A stretch of 7,195 nt of DNA, taken from NCBI GenBank assembly GCA_002387845.1, contig DGLB01000052.1, positions 848-8,042 of the forward strand. Direction: 5' to 3'. The notes beneath the pieces were generated by a model. It ran no database searches. It saw nothing but the letters and a program-made list of their open reading frames with translations, and was not told the DNA's origin. This stretch comes from Stenotrophomonas maltophilia (GTDB lineage: Bacteria; Pseudomonadota; Gammaproteobacteria; Xanthomonadales; Xanthomonadaceae). The translations under genes were made by a program, and so were the position numbers. Shown piece after piece: positions 1-7,063 of the stretch. Within the stretch, counting starts at the first letter, position 1. Every line of letters starts with the position of its first letter.

Positions 1-31
1 CATTTCCCATGGCCACCGACCATCTGTCGAT

Positions 32-136
32 GGCGGCTCGGGATGGGCTGGAGGGGGCGTGAGCCGCATGGATGCGGCGACCGAGCTTACAAGGACGTAC
101 TTGCAGCGTCCCCCGGAACGCCCGTCCCGAGCCGCC
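32..136. repeat. Long palindromic intergenic repeat element
   Basis: About 105 bp that folds on itself. The outer arms are a perfect 12-bp inverted repeat (GGCGGCTCGGGA at 32-43, TCCCGAGCCGCC at 125-136). Pairing continues inward imperfectly through TGGGC..GGGGG (44-57) against CCCCC..GCCCG (110-124). The interior holds a perfect 7-bp hairpin, GCCGCAT/ATGCGGC (63-69 and 72-78, GG between), and a possible second one, GGACG/CGTCC (93-97 and 107-111), that competes with the outer stem. No open frame here looks genuine. A second copy enters the right edge of the window in opposite orientation. I infer a dispersed structured repeat of the Xanthomonadaceae; it has no transposase and no integron attC core that I can see. 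Its function is unknown to me. Confidence 0.7.
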
Positions 137-200
137 AAACCAGAGGACCGATGACCGCCGGCTGTTCGCACAGATCCAACCGCAGCCGGGCAGAGCCCGG
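70..200 (+). repeat. Left copy of 131-bp inverted repeat flanking the locus
   Basis: Positions 70-153 are identical to the reverse complement of 7112-7195 (84 of 84). Positions 154-200 match the reverse complement of 7065-7111 with six mismatches. The copy covers the inner and right half of the palindromic element at 32-136, a spacer containing GGCTGTTCGC, and the CCGGGC hairpin. It lies immediately downstream of the minus-strand GGDEF-EAL gene, so relative to that gene it has the same order and orientation as the right copy has relative to the ravR-like gene. Similarity fades beyond 200. The true left boundary may be farther left, because the right copy is cut off by the window end. Confidence 0.9.
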
Positions 201-201
201 C
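185..201 (-). terminator. Terminator-like hairpin after the minus-strand GGDEF-EAL gene
   Basis: A perfect 7-bp stem, GCCGGGC (185-191) and GCCCGGC (195-201), with a 3-nt loop lies about 40 nt beyond the stop of the minus-strand gene. Read on the minus strand, it is not followed by a clean T-run (GCGGTTGG), so classic Rho-independent function is uncertain. The same hairpin follows the ravR-like gene at the other end. It resembles the short GC-rich hairpins common between Xanthomonadaceae genes, but lacks an adjoining GTAG as in Stenotrophomonas SMAG repeats. Confidence 0.5.
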
Positions 202-242
202 CGCGCGTAGTGTGTGCAATTGCATCCAGCAGTGGCGAACCG

Positions 243-3020
243 TTACGGCAGCGCAGCAACCTCGCGGGGCAGCACCGCCGCCCCACCCAGCTTCAGGAAC
301 TGCGCGAGGTCGCGCGGGGTCAGCGGGCGGGAGTACAGGTAGCCCTGGATCTCGTCGCAGCCTTGCCGGCGCAGCAGGGCTTCTTCCTGCTCGGTTTCCA
401 CGCCTTCGGCGACCACCTTCATGCCCAGCGCATGACCCAGGTGCACGATCGCCTGGGTGACCTCGGCGGTGCCCGCGTCGTGCAGCATGCCCTGGACGAA
501 ACTGCGGTCGATCTTCAGGCGGCCGACCGGGAAACGATTGAGGTAGTGCAGGTTCGAGAAGCCGGTGCCGAAGTCGTCCACCGCCAGCGGTACGCCGTGC
601 CGCTCCAGCACGTCGAAGCAGTGCCGCAGCACCTCGGTGTCACGGATCAGTGCCGACTCGGTCAGTTCCAGCTCCAACCGGTTCGGTGGCCAGCCATGCG
701 CGTGGCAGATCTCGATCACACGCTCGGCAAAGCCACGGTCACGCAACTGCACCGCCGACACGTTGACCGCAATGCGGTCGAACACCAGCCCTGCCCGATC
801 CCAGGCAGCCGCCTGACGGCAGGCTTCGGTCAGCACCCAGTCGCCGATGCGCACGATCTCGCCGCACTTCTCGGCGATCGGAATGAACTCCGCCGGACTG
901 CAGTAGCCAATGCCGGGACGATGCCAGCGCAGCAGCGCCTCGATCGCGGGAGGCTGGTCGTTCGCCGCGTGCATCAGCGGCTGGTAAGCCAGGCTGAATT
1001 CTTCGCGCTCGATCGCCCCCAGCAGCGCATGCTCGATCTCCAGCATGCGCTGGATCCGGGCCAGTGCGTCCTGGCTGTAATACTGGTAGGTATTGCGCCC
1101 AGCTTCCTTCGCCGCATACATCGCCGCGTCGGCCGCGCGCAGCAGCGAATCGAAGTCACTGCGGGTGTCGTCCAGCATCGCGATGCCGACGCTGGCCCCC
1201 ACCTTCAGGGTGATGTCGCCGCGCTGCAGCGGTTCGGCCAGGGAGGCGATCAGCTTGCGGGCCACGTGCCCGGCATCTTCCGGGTCGGCCAGGTCGCGCA
1301 GCACCACGATGAACTCATCACCGCTGAAGCGACCGAACAGGTCGGCATTGCGCAGGCTCTGGTGCAGGCGTGCCGCGGCCGCCTTCAGCAAGGTGTCACC
1401 GGTCGCATGGCCGAAGGTGTCATTGATCGTCTTGAAACCGTCCAGGTCGATGAACAGCATCGCCAGCGATGCACCGCGATCACGCGCTTCCTCGATGGCC
1501 TCGGCGGTCTGTTCACGCAGCAGCATCCGGTTCGGCAGCCCGGTCAGCAGGTCGTAGTGGGCCAGCAGCTCGATCCGTTCATTGGCTTCGCGCTCGCGGG
1601 TGATGTCACGGAACAGCACCACGAAGCGGGTCGGCAGACCATCGCGATGGTCCAGCTCGATCAGCACCTGCACCCAGATGCGCAGCCCGGATTGGCGGTA
1701 GAAGCACAGGTCCAGCTGTTCCGGCAGGCCACCGTCGGCAATCCGGTTCAACGCCGCTTCAAAGGCATCGCGCGAATCCTGGGTATACAGCGCCAGCGCC
1801 TGGTCCAGGCTGATCGGTTGCTTGCGCAGGCCGTGAATGCGGTAGCACTCCTCGGTCCACTGCATGTTGCGGGTGCCCACCTCGATCTCGCAGCCGCCGA
1901 TGCGGCCCAGCGCCGAGACCCGGTTGAGCAGTTCGGTGCGCCAGCGGATCAGCGCATCGGTCTGGTGTTGTTCGGTGATGTTCTGCACCTGGCCCAGCAG
2001 GCGCTGGATGCGGCCGTCCGGGCCCAGCAGCGGCTGCATCCACAGCCGCAGGTACAGCACGCCCTCGCCGCCACGGGGCAGCTCCAGGTCCAGCGTGGCC
2101 GGCTTGCCATCGCGCAGCAGTCGCCGCCACGCACGCTGCAGCTCGGTCCGTGACGGCGGTGCCAGCAGCCGCAGCCAGTGCCGACGGCTGCGCGGCGCGC
2201 TGCTCAGGCCCAGCAGCGCCAGGAACTCCGGCGACCACCAGAACTGGCGGCTGTGCGGGTCCCAGGACCAGCTGCCCATGCTGGCAATGCGCTGCGCTTC
2301 GCGCAGGTGCAGCTGCTGCTCCAGCAGCAGCGCTTCCATTTCCTTCTGCGCCTGGATGTCGGTGTGGGTACCCACCATGCGCAATGGCTGGCCATCCACG
2401 GTACGTGCCACCACCCGGCCCCGGTCCAGCACCCAGCGCCACCCGCCCTCCGGATGGCGGATGCGGTACTGCGCGCTGTACACCTCGCCCTCGCCGCGCA
2501 GATGCGCGTCCAGCGCCGCGCGCACGGCCGGCTGGTCGTCCAGATGAACCTGCGACAGCAGCGCGCTGCCCGCGCCGGCCGGTGCCGCCTCGTCAGCAAC
2601 CCGCGGCACATCGTCCCAGCGCCGCGAGCGGGTCACCGCGTCGCGCGGCAGGTCCCAGTCCCACAGGCCGTGACCGGCGTGGTCCAGGGCCAGCTCCCAA
2701 CGGCTGCCGGCATACGGTGCCACCGGTTCGGGCACGCTCAGGGTGAACGCCAGCAGCTGGCCGTCCGGGTCGTGCACCGCACGCAGCCAGCCGTCGAAGC
2801 GCCCGCGCGGTCCGCCCGGCAACTGGCACGGCACCAGCCCGCCATCGGCCGCCAGCAGCCGCAGCGACTCCAGCAGTTCACCATAGGCTGCCACGGTTGC
2901 CGGCAGCCCATGCTCGCGCGCGACCGGATTGGCCGCGAGCGGGCGCCCGGTCCGGTCCAGGATGACCAGGGCCGAGGCCAGGGGGTGCTGCAGCAGACTC
3001 GCGATAATCCCTTGGTCCAC
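243..3020 (-). CDS. PAS-array GGDEF-EAL cyclic-di-GMP enzyme
   Basis: A predicted soluble 925-aa protein; I see no signal peptide or membrane segment. PAS-like modules lie at about residues 5-100 (weak), 106-225, 240-355 and 366-480, the last three ending in typical PAC strands such as GTHTDIQ and RDITRERE. The GGDEF domain begins with DLLTGLPNR (490-498), has metal-site Asp525, Asn533 and SGDEF (566-570), and an I-site RNAD (557-560) five residues before it. The EAL domain keeps EAL Glu694, Asn753, Glu785 and Glu788, DDFGTG Asp815/Asp816, Lys836, AEGVE Glu872 and Gln892. Both synthesis from GTP and cleavage of c-di-GMP are therefore chemically possible; which dominates cannot be read from sequence. 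The GTG start at 3020 is preferred because GGAG lies 9 nt upstream. A longer frame from GTG 3116 adds 32 residues that do not look like a folded extension. The gene is divergent from the kinase/regulator pair. The position fits the third gene of the Xanthomonas rav cluster (ravA), but I am not certain of that name. Confidence 0.93.
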   Translation of the reverse strand: MDQGIIASLLQHPLASALVILDRTGRPLAANPVAREHGLPATVAAYGELLESLRLLAADGGLVPCQLPGGPRGRFDGWLRAVHDPDGQLLAFTLSVPEPVAPYAGSRWELALDHAGHGLWDWDLPRDAVTRSRRWDDVPRVADEAAPAGAGSALLSQVHLDDQPAVRAALDAHLRGEGEVYSAQYRIRHPEGGWRWVLDRGRVVARTVDGQPLRMVGTHTDIQAQKEMEALLLEQQLHLREAQRIASMGSWSWDPHSRQFWWSPEFLALLGLSSAPRSRRHWLRLLAPPSRTELQRAWRRLLRDGKPATLDLELPRGGEGVLYLRLWMQPLLGPDGRIQRLLGQVQNITEQHQTDALIRWRTELLNRVSALGRIGGCEIEVGTRNMQWTEECYRIHGLRKQPISLDQALALYTQDSRDAFEAALNRIADGGLPEQLDLCFYRQSGLRIWVQVLIELDHRDGLPTRFVVLFRDITREREANERIELLAHYDLLTGLPNRMLLREQTAEAIEEARDRGASLAMLFIDLDGFKTINDTFGHATGDTLLKAAAARLHQSLRNADLFGRFSGDEFIVVLRDLADPEDAGHVARKLIASLAEPLQRGDITLKVGASVGIAMLDDTRSDFDSLLRAADAAMYAAKEAGRNTYQYYSQDALARIQRMLEIEHALLGAIEREEFSLAYQPLMHAANDQPPAIEALLRWHRPGIGYCSPAEFIPIAEKCGEIVRIGDWVLTEACRQAAAWDRAGLVFDRIAVNVSAVQLRDRGFAERVIEICHAHGWPPNRLELELTESALIRDTEVLRHCFDVLERHGVPLAVDDFGTGFSNLHYLNRFPVGRLKIDRSFVQGMLHDAGTAEVTQAIVHLGHALGMKVVAEGVETEQEEALLRRQGCDEIQGYLYSRPLTPRDLAQFLKLGGAAVLPREVAALP

Positions 3021-3029
3021 GCGGTATGA

Positions 3030-3033
3030 CTCC
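3030..3033 (-). promoter_or_regulatory. Ribosome binding site supporting the GTG start at 3020
   Basis: Read on the minus strand, GGAG is followed by 9 nt and then GTG GAC CAA. No comparable purine stretch precedes the upstream in-frame GTG codons at 3043 or 3116, so this site decides the start of the PAS-GGDEF-EAL gene. Confidence 0.55.
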
Positions 3034-3063
3034 GAAAAACGCACCCGACAGCCGGGAACGTAA

Positions 3064-3073
3064 CCGTTAACGG
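3064..3073. promoter_or_regulatory. Perfect 10-bp palindrome, possible operator
   Basis: CCGTTAACGG is a perfect palindrome inside the divergent promoter region, 44 bp from the minus-strand start and 90 bp from the plus-strand start. Dyad symmetry in a shared promoter region suits a dimeric regulator acting on both directions. I do not recognise it as the site of a known factor, and a palindrome of this length can occur by chance. Confidence 0.3.
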
Positions 3074-3162
3074 CGGCCCCGGCCGATAGTTGAGTGCCAT
3101 GTGCGTGCCGACCCACTACTATCTACGGACTCCCTTGGCTTGCCCCGGTTGCCCCGCCGCCC

Positions 3163-5268
3163 ATGACCGACGCCCCGTCCGGCTCGTCCCCGCCCTCCGC
3201 GCATGATGGCCTGCTGGCCCGTGCCCTGCGGCGCGACCGCTGGCGGGTGGTGGTCGGCTACCTGGTGCTGGCGCTGGTCTGGATTCTGACCAGTGACGCG
3301 GCCGTGCAGATGATGGCCGTCGATCCGCTCACGGCCGCACGCTGGCAGACCGCCAAGGGCGCGTTCTTCGTGATTGCCAGTGCGGCGGTCATCTATCTGC
3401 TGCTGCGCCCGCTGGCCCAGCATGTGCTGGATGCGCACGCCCGGCTGGCACACTCGGCATTGCGGCACCGGCAGCTGTTCGAGGACAACCCCGGCCCGAT
3501 CCTGGTCTATGACCTGGAAACGCTGGAGGTGCTGGATGTCAATCCGGCCGCCAGCAGCCTGTTCGGCTGGAGCCGCGAGGAGTTCCTGGCGCTGCCGATG
3601 ACCGCGTTGTGGCCGCCGGGCGACGAAGCCACCATGAACGCCAAGCTGGAACAGATCCGCTCCCAGCCCGAGCAGCTCTGCGTGATCACCGCCGACCTCG
3701 TGCTGAAGGACGGCAGCCCGCGGCGCATGGAAATGCGCAGCAACTATCTGGATTACGACGGTCGCCCGGCCCGCCTGCTGATCGCCATTGACCGCACCCG
3801 CGAAGACCAGGCCCTGCGTCGACGCGACCAGGCCCTGGCGCGGGTCGAGGAAGCGCACGAAATGGCGCGCATCGGGGCCTGGGAGGTCGATCCGGCCACC
3901 GGGCTGGGCCGCTTCGCCGACCAGGTCTACCACCTGCTCGGCCGGCGCCCGCCGGGCGCGCGCCGCTGGCATCGCTTCGACGAATTGCTGGTGCCGGCCG
4001 ATTCCGCCACCGCCGCACTCAGCGAACAACTGCTGCAGGACATGCGCGGCGAACAGGTGCAGATTGACGTGCTGCTGCCCCTGCTGGCCATGGACGGTCG
4101 CGCCCTGATGGTGCACCTGCGCGCCGAGAGCGGCACCGACGATGCCGGTCGACCACGCGTGTTGGGTACGCTGCAGGACGTGACCGAGCGCGAGCAGTCG
4201 CGGCGGTTGCTGCGCGAACGCGAGGAGCAGTTCCGCGAACTGGTGCGGGTGCTGCCCGATGGCGTGGTGATCCTGTCCGACGAACATGTGCTGTACGCCA
4301 ACGCCTGCGCGGCCGCCCAGTTCGGCTACGGCCAGCACACCCTGCTGGGTGAGCCGCTGTCGGCGCTGGTGGAAGCCCGCGACCTGGCCCGGGTGCGCGC
4401 CCAGCTGTTCGCCACCATCCCGCTGCCCGGCACCGGTGCCGGTGAGGTCATCGGCATGCGCCGGCTGGATGGCCATTGCTTCCAGGCGGGCCTGGCGGTG
4501 GGCGACGTGCGCTATGGCGGTCGCAACTGCAAGCTGCTGATCGTGCGTGACCTGAGCGAGCCCGAGCGCATCCGCGAGGCGCTGGAAACCAGCAACGGCG
4601 AGCTGCAGGCCATGGCCGGGCGGCTGTTCTCGCTGCAGGAGGACGAGCGCCGGGCGATTTCCCGCGACCTGCACGATGACATCGGCCAGGCGATCACCGC
4701 GATGAAGCTGTCCGCCTTTGCCGCGCGCGACGAAGAAGACGCGCAGCGCCGTGGTGAGGACCTTCAGCAGATCATCCATCTGGCCGACGCCACGGTCGCC
4801 AAAGTGCGCGACATTTCCACCCTGCTGCGCCCGCCGCAGCTGGATGCGCTGGGGCTGGAAGCCGCGCTGCGTTGGCAGGCCGGCATGCTGTTCCGGTCCG
4901 GCAGCATCGAACTGCTGCCCGACATCCAGTCGCTGCCCCGCCGCCCGCAGAACGACATCGAACAGGCCTGCTTCCGCATTGCCCAGGAAAGCCTGACCAA
5001 CGTGCTGCGCCACGCGCGCGCCAGCCAGGTCCACCTGCAGCTGCATGACGTGGATGACCAGGGCCTGCACCTGCAGGTCCGCGACGACGGCGAAGGGTTT
5101 GACCCGGAGGGTCCGCGCGGGCTGGGCCTGATCGTGATGCGCGAACGCGCCCAAAGCGTGGGCGGTACCCTGAAGATCGAGTCGGCGCACGGTGCCGGCA
5201 CCCTGATCGACCTTTACCTTCCGTACCGTAGCGACGGTGCGGTGACTTCTGAATCTCTGGAACACTGA
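3163..5268 (+). CDS. ravS: Membrane PAS sensor histidine kinase, NarL/HisKA_3 type (RavS-like)
   Basis: A 701-aa sensor kinase predicted to autophosphorylate and donate phosphate to the receiver of the next gene. Two N-terminal membrane segments (about residues 29-47 and 67-84) enclose a loop of only about 20 residues, so sensing is probably cytoplasmic or in the membrane. Three PAS-type modules follow at about 105-215, 226-346 and 357-468. The HisKA_3 dimerisation segment starts near 487 with phosphoacceptor His504 in RDLHDDIGQ. The ATPase domain has N-box Asn613 in QESLTNVLRHA, G1 box DDGEGFD (641-647) and G2 box GLGL (653-656). The ATG at 3163 is chosen; an in-frame GTG at 3094 would add 23 residues rich in Pro and Cys. 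Neither has a clear Shine-Dalgarno. The stop lies 3 nt before the next ATG, so the two genes are almost certainly co-transcribed. The name rests on architecture and on the neighbouring GGDEF-EAL-REC gene, matching Xanthomonas RavS/RavR. Confidence 0.93.
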   Translation: MTDAPSGSSPPSAHDGLLARALRRDRWRVVVGYLVLALVWILTSDAAVQMMAVDPLTAARWQTAKGAFFVIASAAVIYLLLRPLAQHVLDAHARLAHSALRHRQLFEDNPGPILVYDLETLEVLDVNPAASSLFGWSREEFLALPMTALWPPGDEATMNAKLEQIRSQPEQLCVITADLVLKDGSPRRMEMRSNYLDYDGRPARLLIAIDRTREDQALRRRDQALARVEEAHEMARIGAWEVDPATGLGRFADQVYHLLGRRPPGARRWHRFDELLVPADSATAALSEQLLQDMRGEQVQIDVLLPLLAMDGRALMVHLRAESGTDDAGRPRVLGTLQDVTEREQSRRLLREREEQFRELVRVLPDGVVILSDEHVLYANACAAAQFGYGQHTLLGEPLSALVEARDLARVRAQLFATIPLPGTGAGEVIGMRRLDGHCFQAGLAVGDVRYGGRNCKLLIVRDLSEPERIREALETSNGELQAMAGRLFSLQEDERRAISRDLHDDIGQAITAMKLSAFAARDEEDAQRRGEDLQQIIHLADATVAKVRDISTLLRPPQLDALGLEAALRWQAGMLFRSGSIELLPDIQSLPRRPQNDIEQACFRIAQESLTNVLRHARASQVHLQLHDVDDQGLHLQVRDDGEGFDPEGPRGLGLIVMRERAQSVGGTLKIESAHGAGTLIDLYLPYRSDGAVTSESLEH

Positions 5269-5271
5269 GTC

Positions 5272-7023
5272 ATGTGGAACCCTTCCCTGCCCCTGGTCAG
5301 CATCGAGGACGCCCCCGCGCGCCTGGGCGCAGGCAATCCCGAACTGCAGGCCATGGTGCACGAGGCCGCCTCGGGCGGCACGCCGCTGATGCTGATGCAC
5401 GTGGACATCGACCACTTCGCCTCGGTGAACGAGAACATGAGCGCCGAAGTGGGCGACCAGGCCCTGGTGCTGATTGCCCAGCGCCTGCAGCACCACCTGC
5501 GTGGGCGCGGGAAGCTGTGGCGGCATGGCAGCGATGAGTTCCTGATCGCCGTACCGCGCACCGGTGACCTGCCGCTGCCGGACGACCTGGCCGAAGAAAT
5601 CCGCCAGCAGCTGGAGCTGCCGTTGTCGGTGCTGCCGTACACGCTGTTCATGACCGGCAAGCTGGGCGTGAGCCTGTGCCCGGAGCACGCCAGCGAACCG
5701 TCGCGGCTGCTGGACCATGCCGAAGATGCCCTGCACCAGGCCGCACGCGAAGGCGGCAACGCGGTGCGCATCCACGCGGTGAACACGCCGTCCAGCGCGC
5801 ACAGCGAAAGCATCATCGCGCGGCAGATCGTCGACGCCATCCCCAACGGCGAGCTGAAACTGCGCTACCAGCCGTTGGTCAGTGCACGCGACGGCCATGT
5901 GGTGGGCATGGAGGCGCTGCTGCGCTGGCAATCCCCGACCCTGGGCATGCTGGTGCCGGAGCGCTTCATGCGCACGGCCGAGCGGCTGGGCATCATCGTG
6001 CAGATCGGCACGTGGGTGCTGGAGGGCGCGTTGAAGCAGGCGCGCCAGTGGCGCGACCAGGGCTTTGATGACTTCACCATCGCGGTGAACGTGTCCACGC
6101 TGCAGCTGCTGCGCCCGAACTTCTTCGCCGAAGTGATGGGCTTGATGCAGACGCTGGGCGTGCCGGCGCACATGCTGACGCTGGAGATCAACGAAAGCGC
6201 GCTGACCAACAACGTCAACTTCGTGCACGAAACGCTGGTCAACCTGCGCAACGAGGGCATCAGCCTGAGCCTGGACAACTTCGGCACGGGCGATTCCAGC
6301 CTGAGCGCACTGGTGCGCTACCCGGTCGACAAGCTGAAAATCGACCGCAGTTTCATCAAGAGCGCCCCGGCGGGCAACCGCGAGGCAGCGATCGCGCGCG
6401 CGATCATCGCGATGGGCCACCAGCTGGGCATGACGGTGATCGCCAACGGGGTGGAATCGCAGGCCCAGCTGGGCTTCCTGCGCCGCAACGACTGCGATGT
6501 GTTCCAGGGTTACCTGTTCGGTGAACCGATGTCAGCCGACGCGGCCGGCATGACCCTGCGTCGCCGCTACCTGCGGCCGGAGGCCTTCGCGGAAACGCGC
6601 CCGGACCGGACGCTGCTGCTGCTGGACGACGAGGAAAACGTGCTGCGCTCGCTGGTGCGCCTGTTCCGTCGCGACGGCTACCGCATCCTGGCCGCCGGCA
6701 ACGTCCGCGATGCCTTCGACCTGCTGGCGATCAACGACGTGCAGGTGATCCTGTCGGACCAGCGCATGAGCGACATGAGCGGCACCGAGTTCCTGGGCCG
6801 GGTGAAGATGCTCTACCCGGACACGATCCGACTGGTGCTGTCCGGCTACACCGACCTCAACACGGTCACCGACGCGATCAACCGCGGCGCGATCTACCGC
6901 TTCCTGACCAAGCCCTGGAACGACGACGAACTGCGCAAGCACATCCACCAGGCCTTCCGCACCCACGAAGAACAACGCCGGGCCAACACCGCCCCGCCGG
7001 TTTCCGCTGAAGAAGAACCGTGA
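5272..7023 (+). CDS. ravR: GGDEF-EAL-REC response regulator (RavR-like), degenerate catalytic motifs
   Basis: A 583-aa soluble response regulator with its receiver at the C-terminus. The GGDEF-like region (about 25-160) keeps Asp45 and Asp47 but has GSDEF (86-90), lacks the DxLTGLPNR opening, and has RGRG (77-80) where the I-site RxxD would be. The EAL domain (about 180-425) keeps Glu214 of EAL, Asn273, Glu305, Glu308, Asp335, Lys356 and Gln412. However, it has Asn336 in DNFGTG and Asn392 in ANGVES. By residue spacing these equal Asp296 and Glu352 of the Pseudomonas aeruginosa phosphodiesterase RocR, both needed for hydrolysis. The receiver (about 445-565) is complete: Asp452/Asp453, phosphoacceptor Asp496 in LSDQRM, Ser524 and Lys547 in LTKPW. 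Xanthomonas RavR is reported to lower c-di-GMP and control virulence factors with quorum sensing. Whether this homologue still hydrolyses is doubtful. A weak ribosome site (GGAA, 5259-5262) lies 9 nt before the ATG, inside the kinase gene. Confidence 0.93.
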   Translation: MWNPSLPLVSIEDAPARLGAGNPELQAMVHEAASGGTPLMLMHVDIDHFASVNENMSAEVGDQALVLIAQRLQHHLRGRGKLWRHGSDEFLIAVPRTGDLPLPDDLAEEIRQQLELPLSVLPYTLFMTGKLGVSLCPEHASEPSRLLDHAEDALHQAAREGGNAVRIHAVNTPSSAHSESIIARQIVDAIPNGELKLRYQPLVSARDGHVVGMEALLRWQSPTLGMLVPERFMRTAERLGIIVQIGTWVLEGALKQARQWRDQGFDDFTIAVNVSTLQLLRPNFFAEVMGLMQTLGVPAHMLTLEINESALTNNVNFVHETLVNLRNEGISLSLDNFGTGDSSLSALVRYPVDKLKIDRSFIKSAPAGNREAAIARAIIAMGHQLGMTVIANGVESQAQLGFLRRNDCDVFQGYLFGEPMSADAAGMTLRRRYLRPEAFAETRPDRTLLLLDDEENVLRSLVRLFRRDGYRILAAGNVRDAFDLLAINDVQVILSDQRMSDMSGTEFLGRVKMLYPDTIRLVLSGYTDLNTVTDAINRGAIYRFLTKPWNDDELRKHIHQAFRTHEEQRRANTAPPVSAEEEP

Positions 7024-7031
7024 TGGTTGGT

Positions 7032-7054
7032 CGCATGCACTGCGATTGCATGCG
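7032..7054 (+). other. Stem-loop just after the ravR-like stop codon
   Basis: CGCATGCA (7032-7039) and TGCATGCG (7047-7054) form a perfect 8-bp stem with a 7-nt loop, beginning 9 nt after the TGA. It precedes a second, GC-rich hairpin by 9 nt. It could protect the mRNA 3' end or assist termination. The matching place at the left end holds a different small palindrome, TGCAATTGCA (215-224), so this piece is not part of the conserved inverted repeat. Confidence 0.5.
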
Positions 7055-7063
7055 TTCCGTGTC

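Larger units (their letters stand above)
3021..3162. promoter_or_regulatory. Divergent promoter region
   Basis: This 142-bp gap separates the starts of the minus-strand GGDEF-EAL gene and the plus-strand kinase gene, and must carry promoters for both. It is somewhat richer in A/T than the flanking genes around 3030-3072. No strong sigma-70 promoter is evident. A weak plus-strand candidate has TACTAT at 3117-3122 with GTGCCA 17 bp upstream, and TTGAGT at 3090-3095 is another -35-like hexamer with poor spacing. Core promoter positions are therefore not resolved. Confidence 0.5.

Noticed and set aside
1..31. Possible end of an upstream gene
   Set aside because: Too short and without a recognisable reading frame or motif; nothing can be supported.
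32..136. Integron attC site or SMAG/REP element
   Set aside because: No attC core motifs (GTTRRRY with RYYYAAC) are visible, and the hairpins lack the adjoining GTAG of Stenotrophomonas SMAG repeats, so neither label is supported.
72..2153. 693-aa plus-strand open frame opposite the minus-strand GGDEF-EAL gene
   Set aside because: It is antisense to a gene with clear PAS, GGDEF and EAL motifs. Its translation is Gln/Arg/His-rich without domains, typical of shadow frames in high-GC DNA, and it starts inside the repeat element.
3094..3162. GTG start adding 23 residues to the kinase
   Set aside because: The extra segment (Pro/Cys-rich) is not like a signal or domain, has no convincing ribosome site, and would consume half of the divergent promoter region. 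The ATG at 3163 directly precedes the two membrane segments.
3067..6420. 1117-aa minus-strand open frame across the kinase and regulator genes
   Set aside because: Low-complexity Gln/His/Arg/Ala translation, antisense to two genes with complete catalytic motifs; a shadow of codon bias despite its length.
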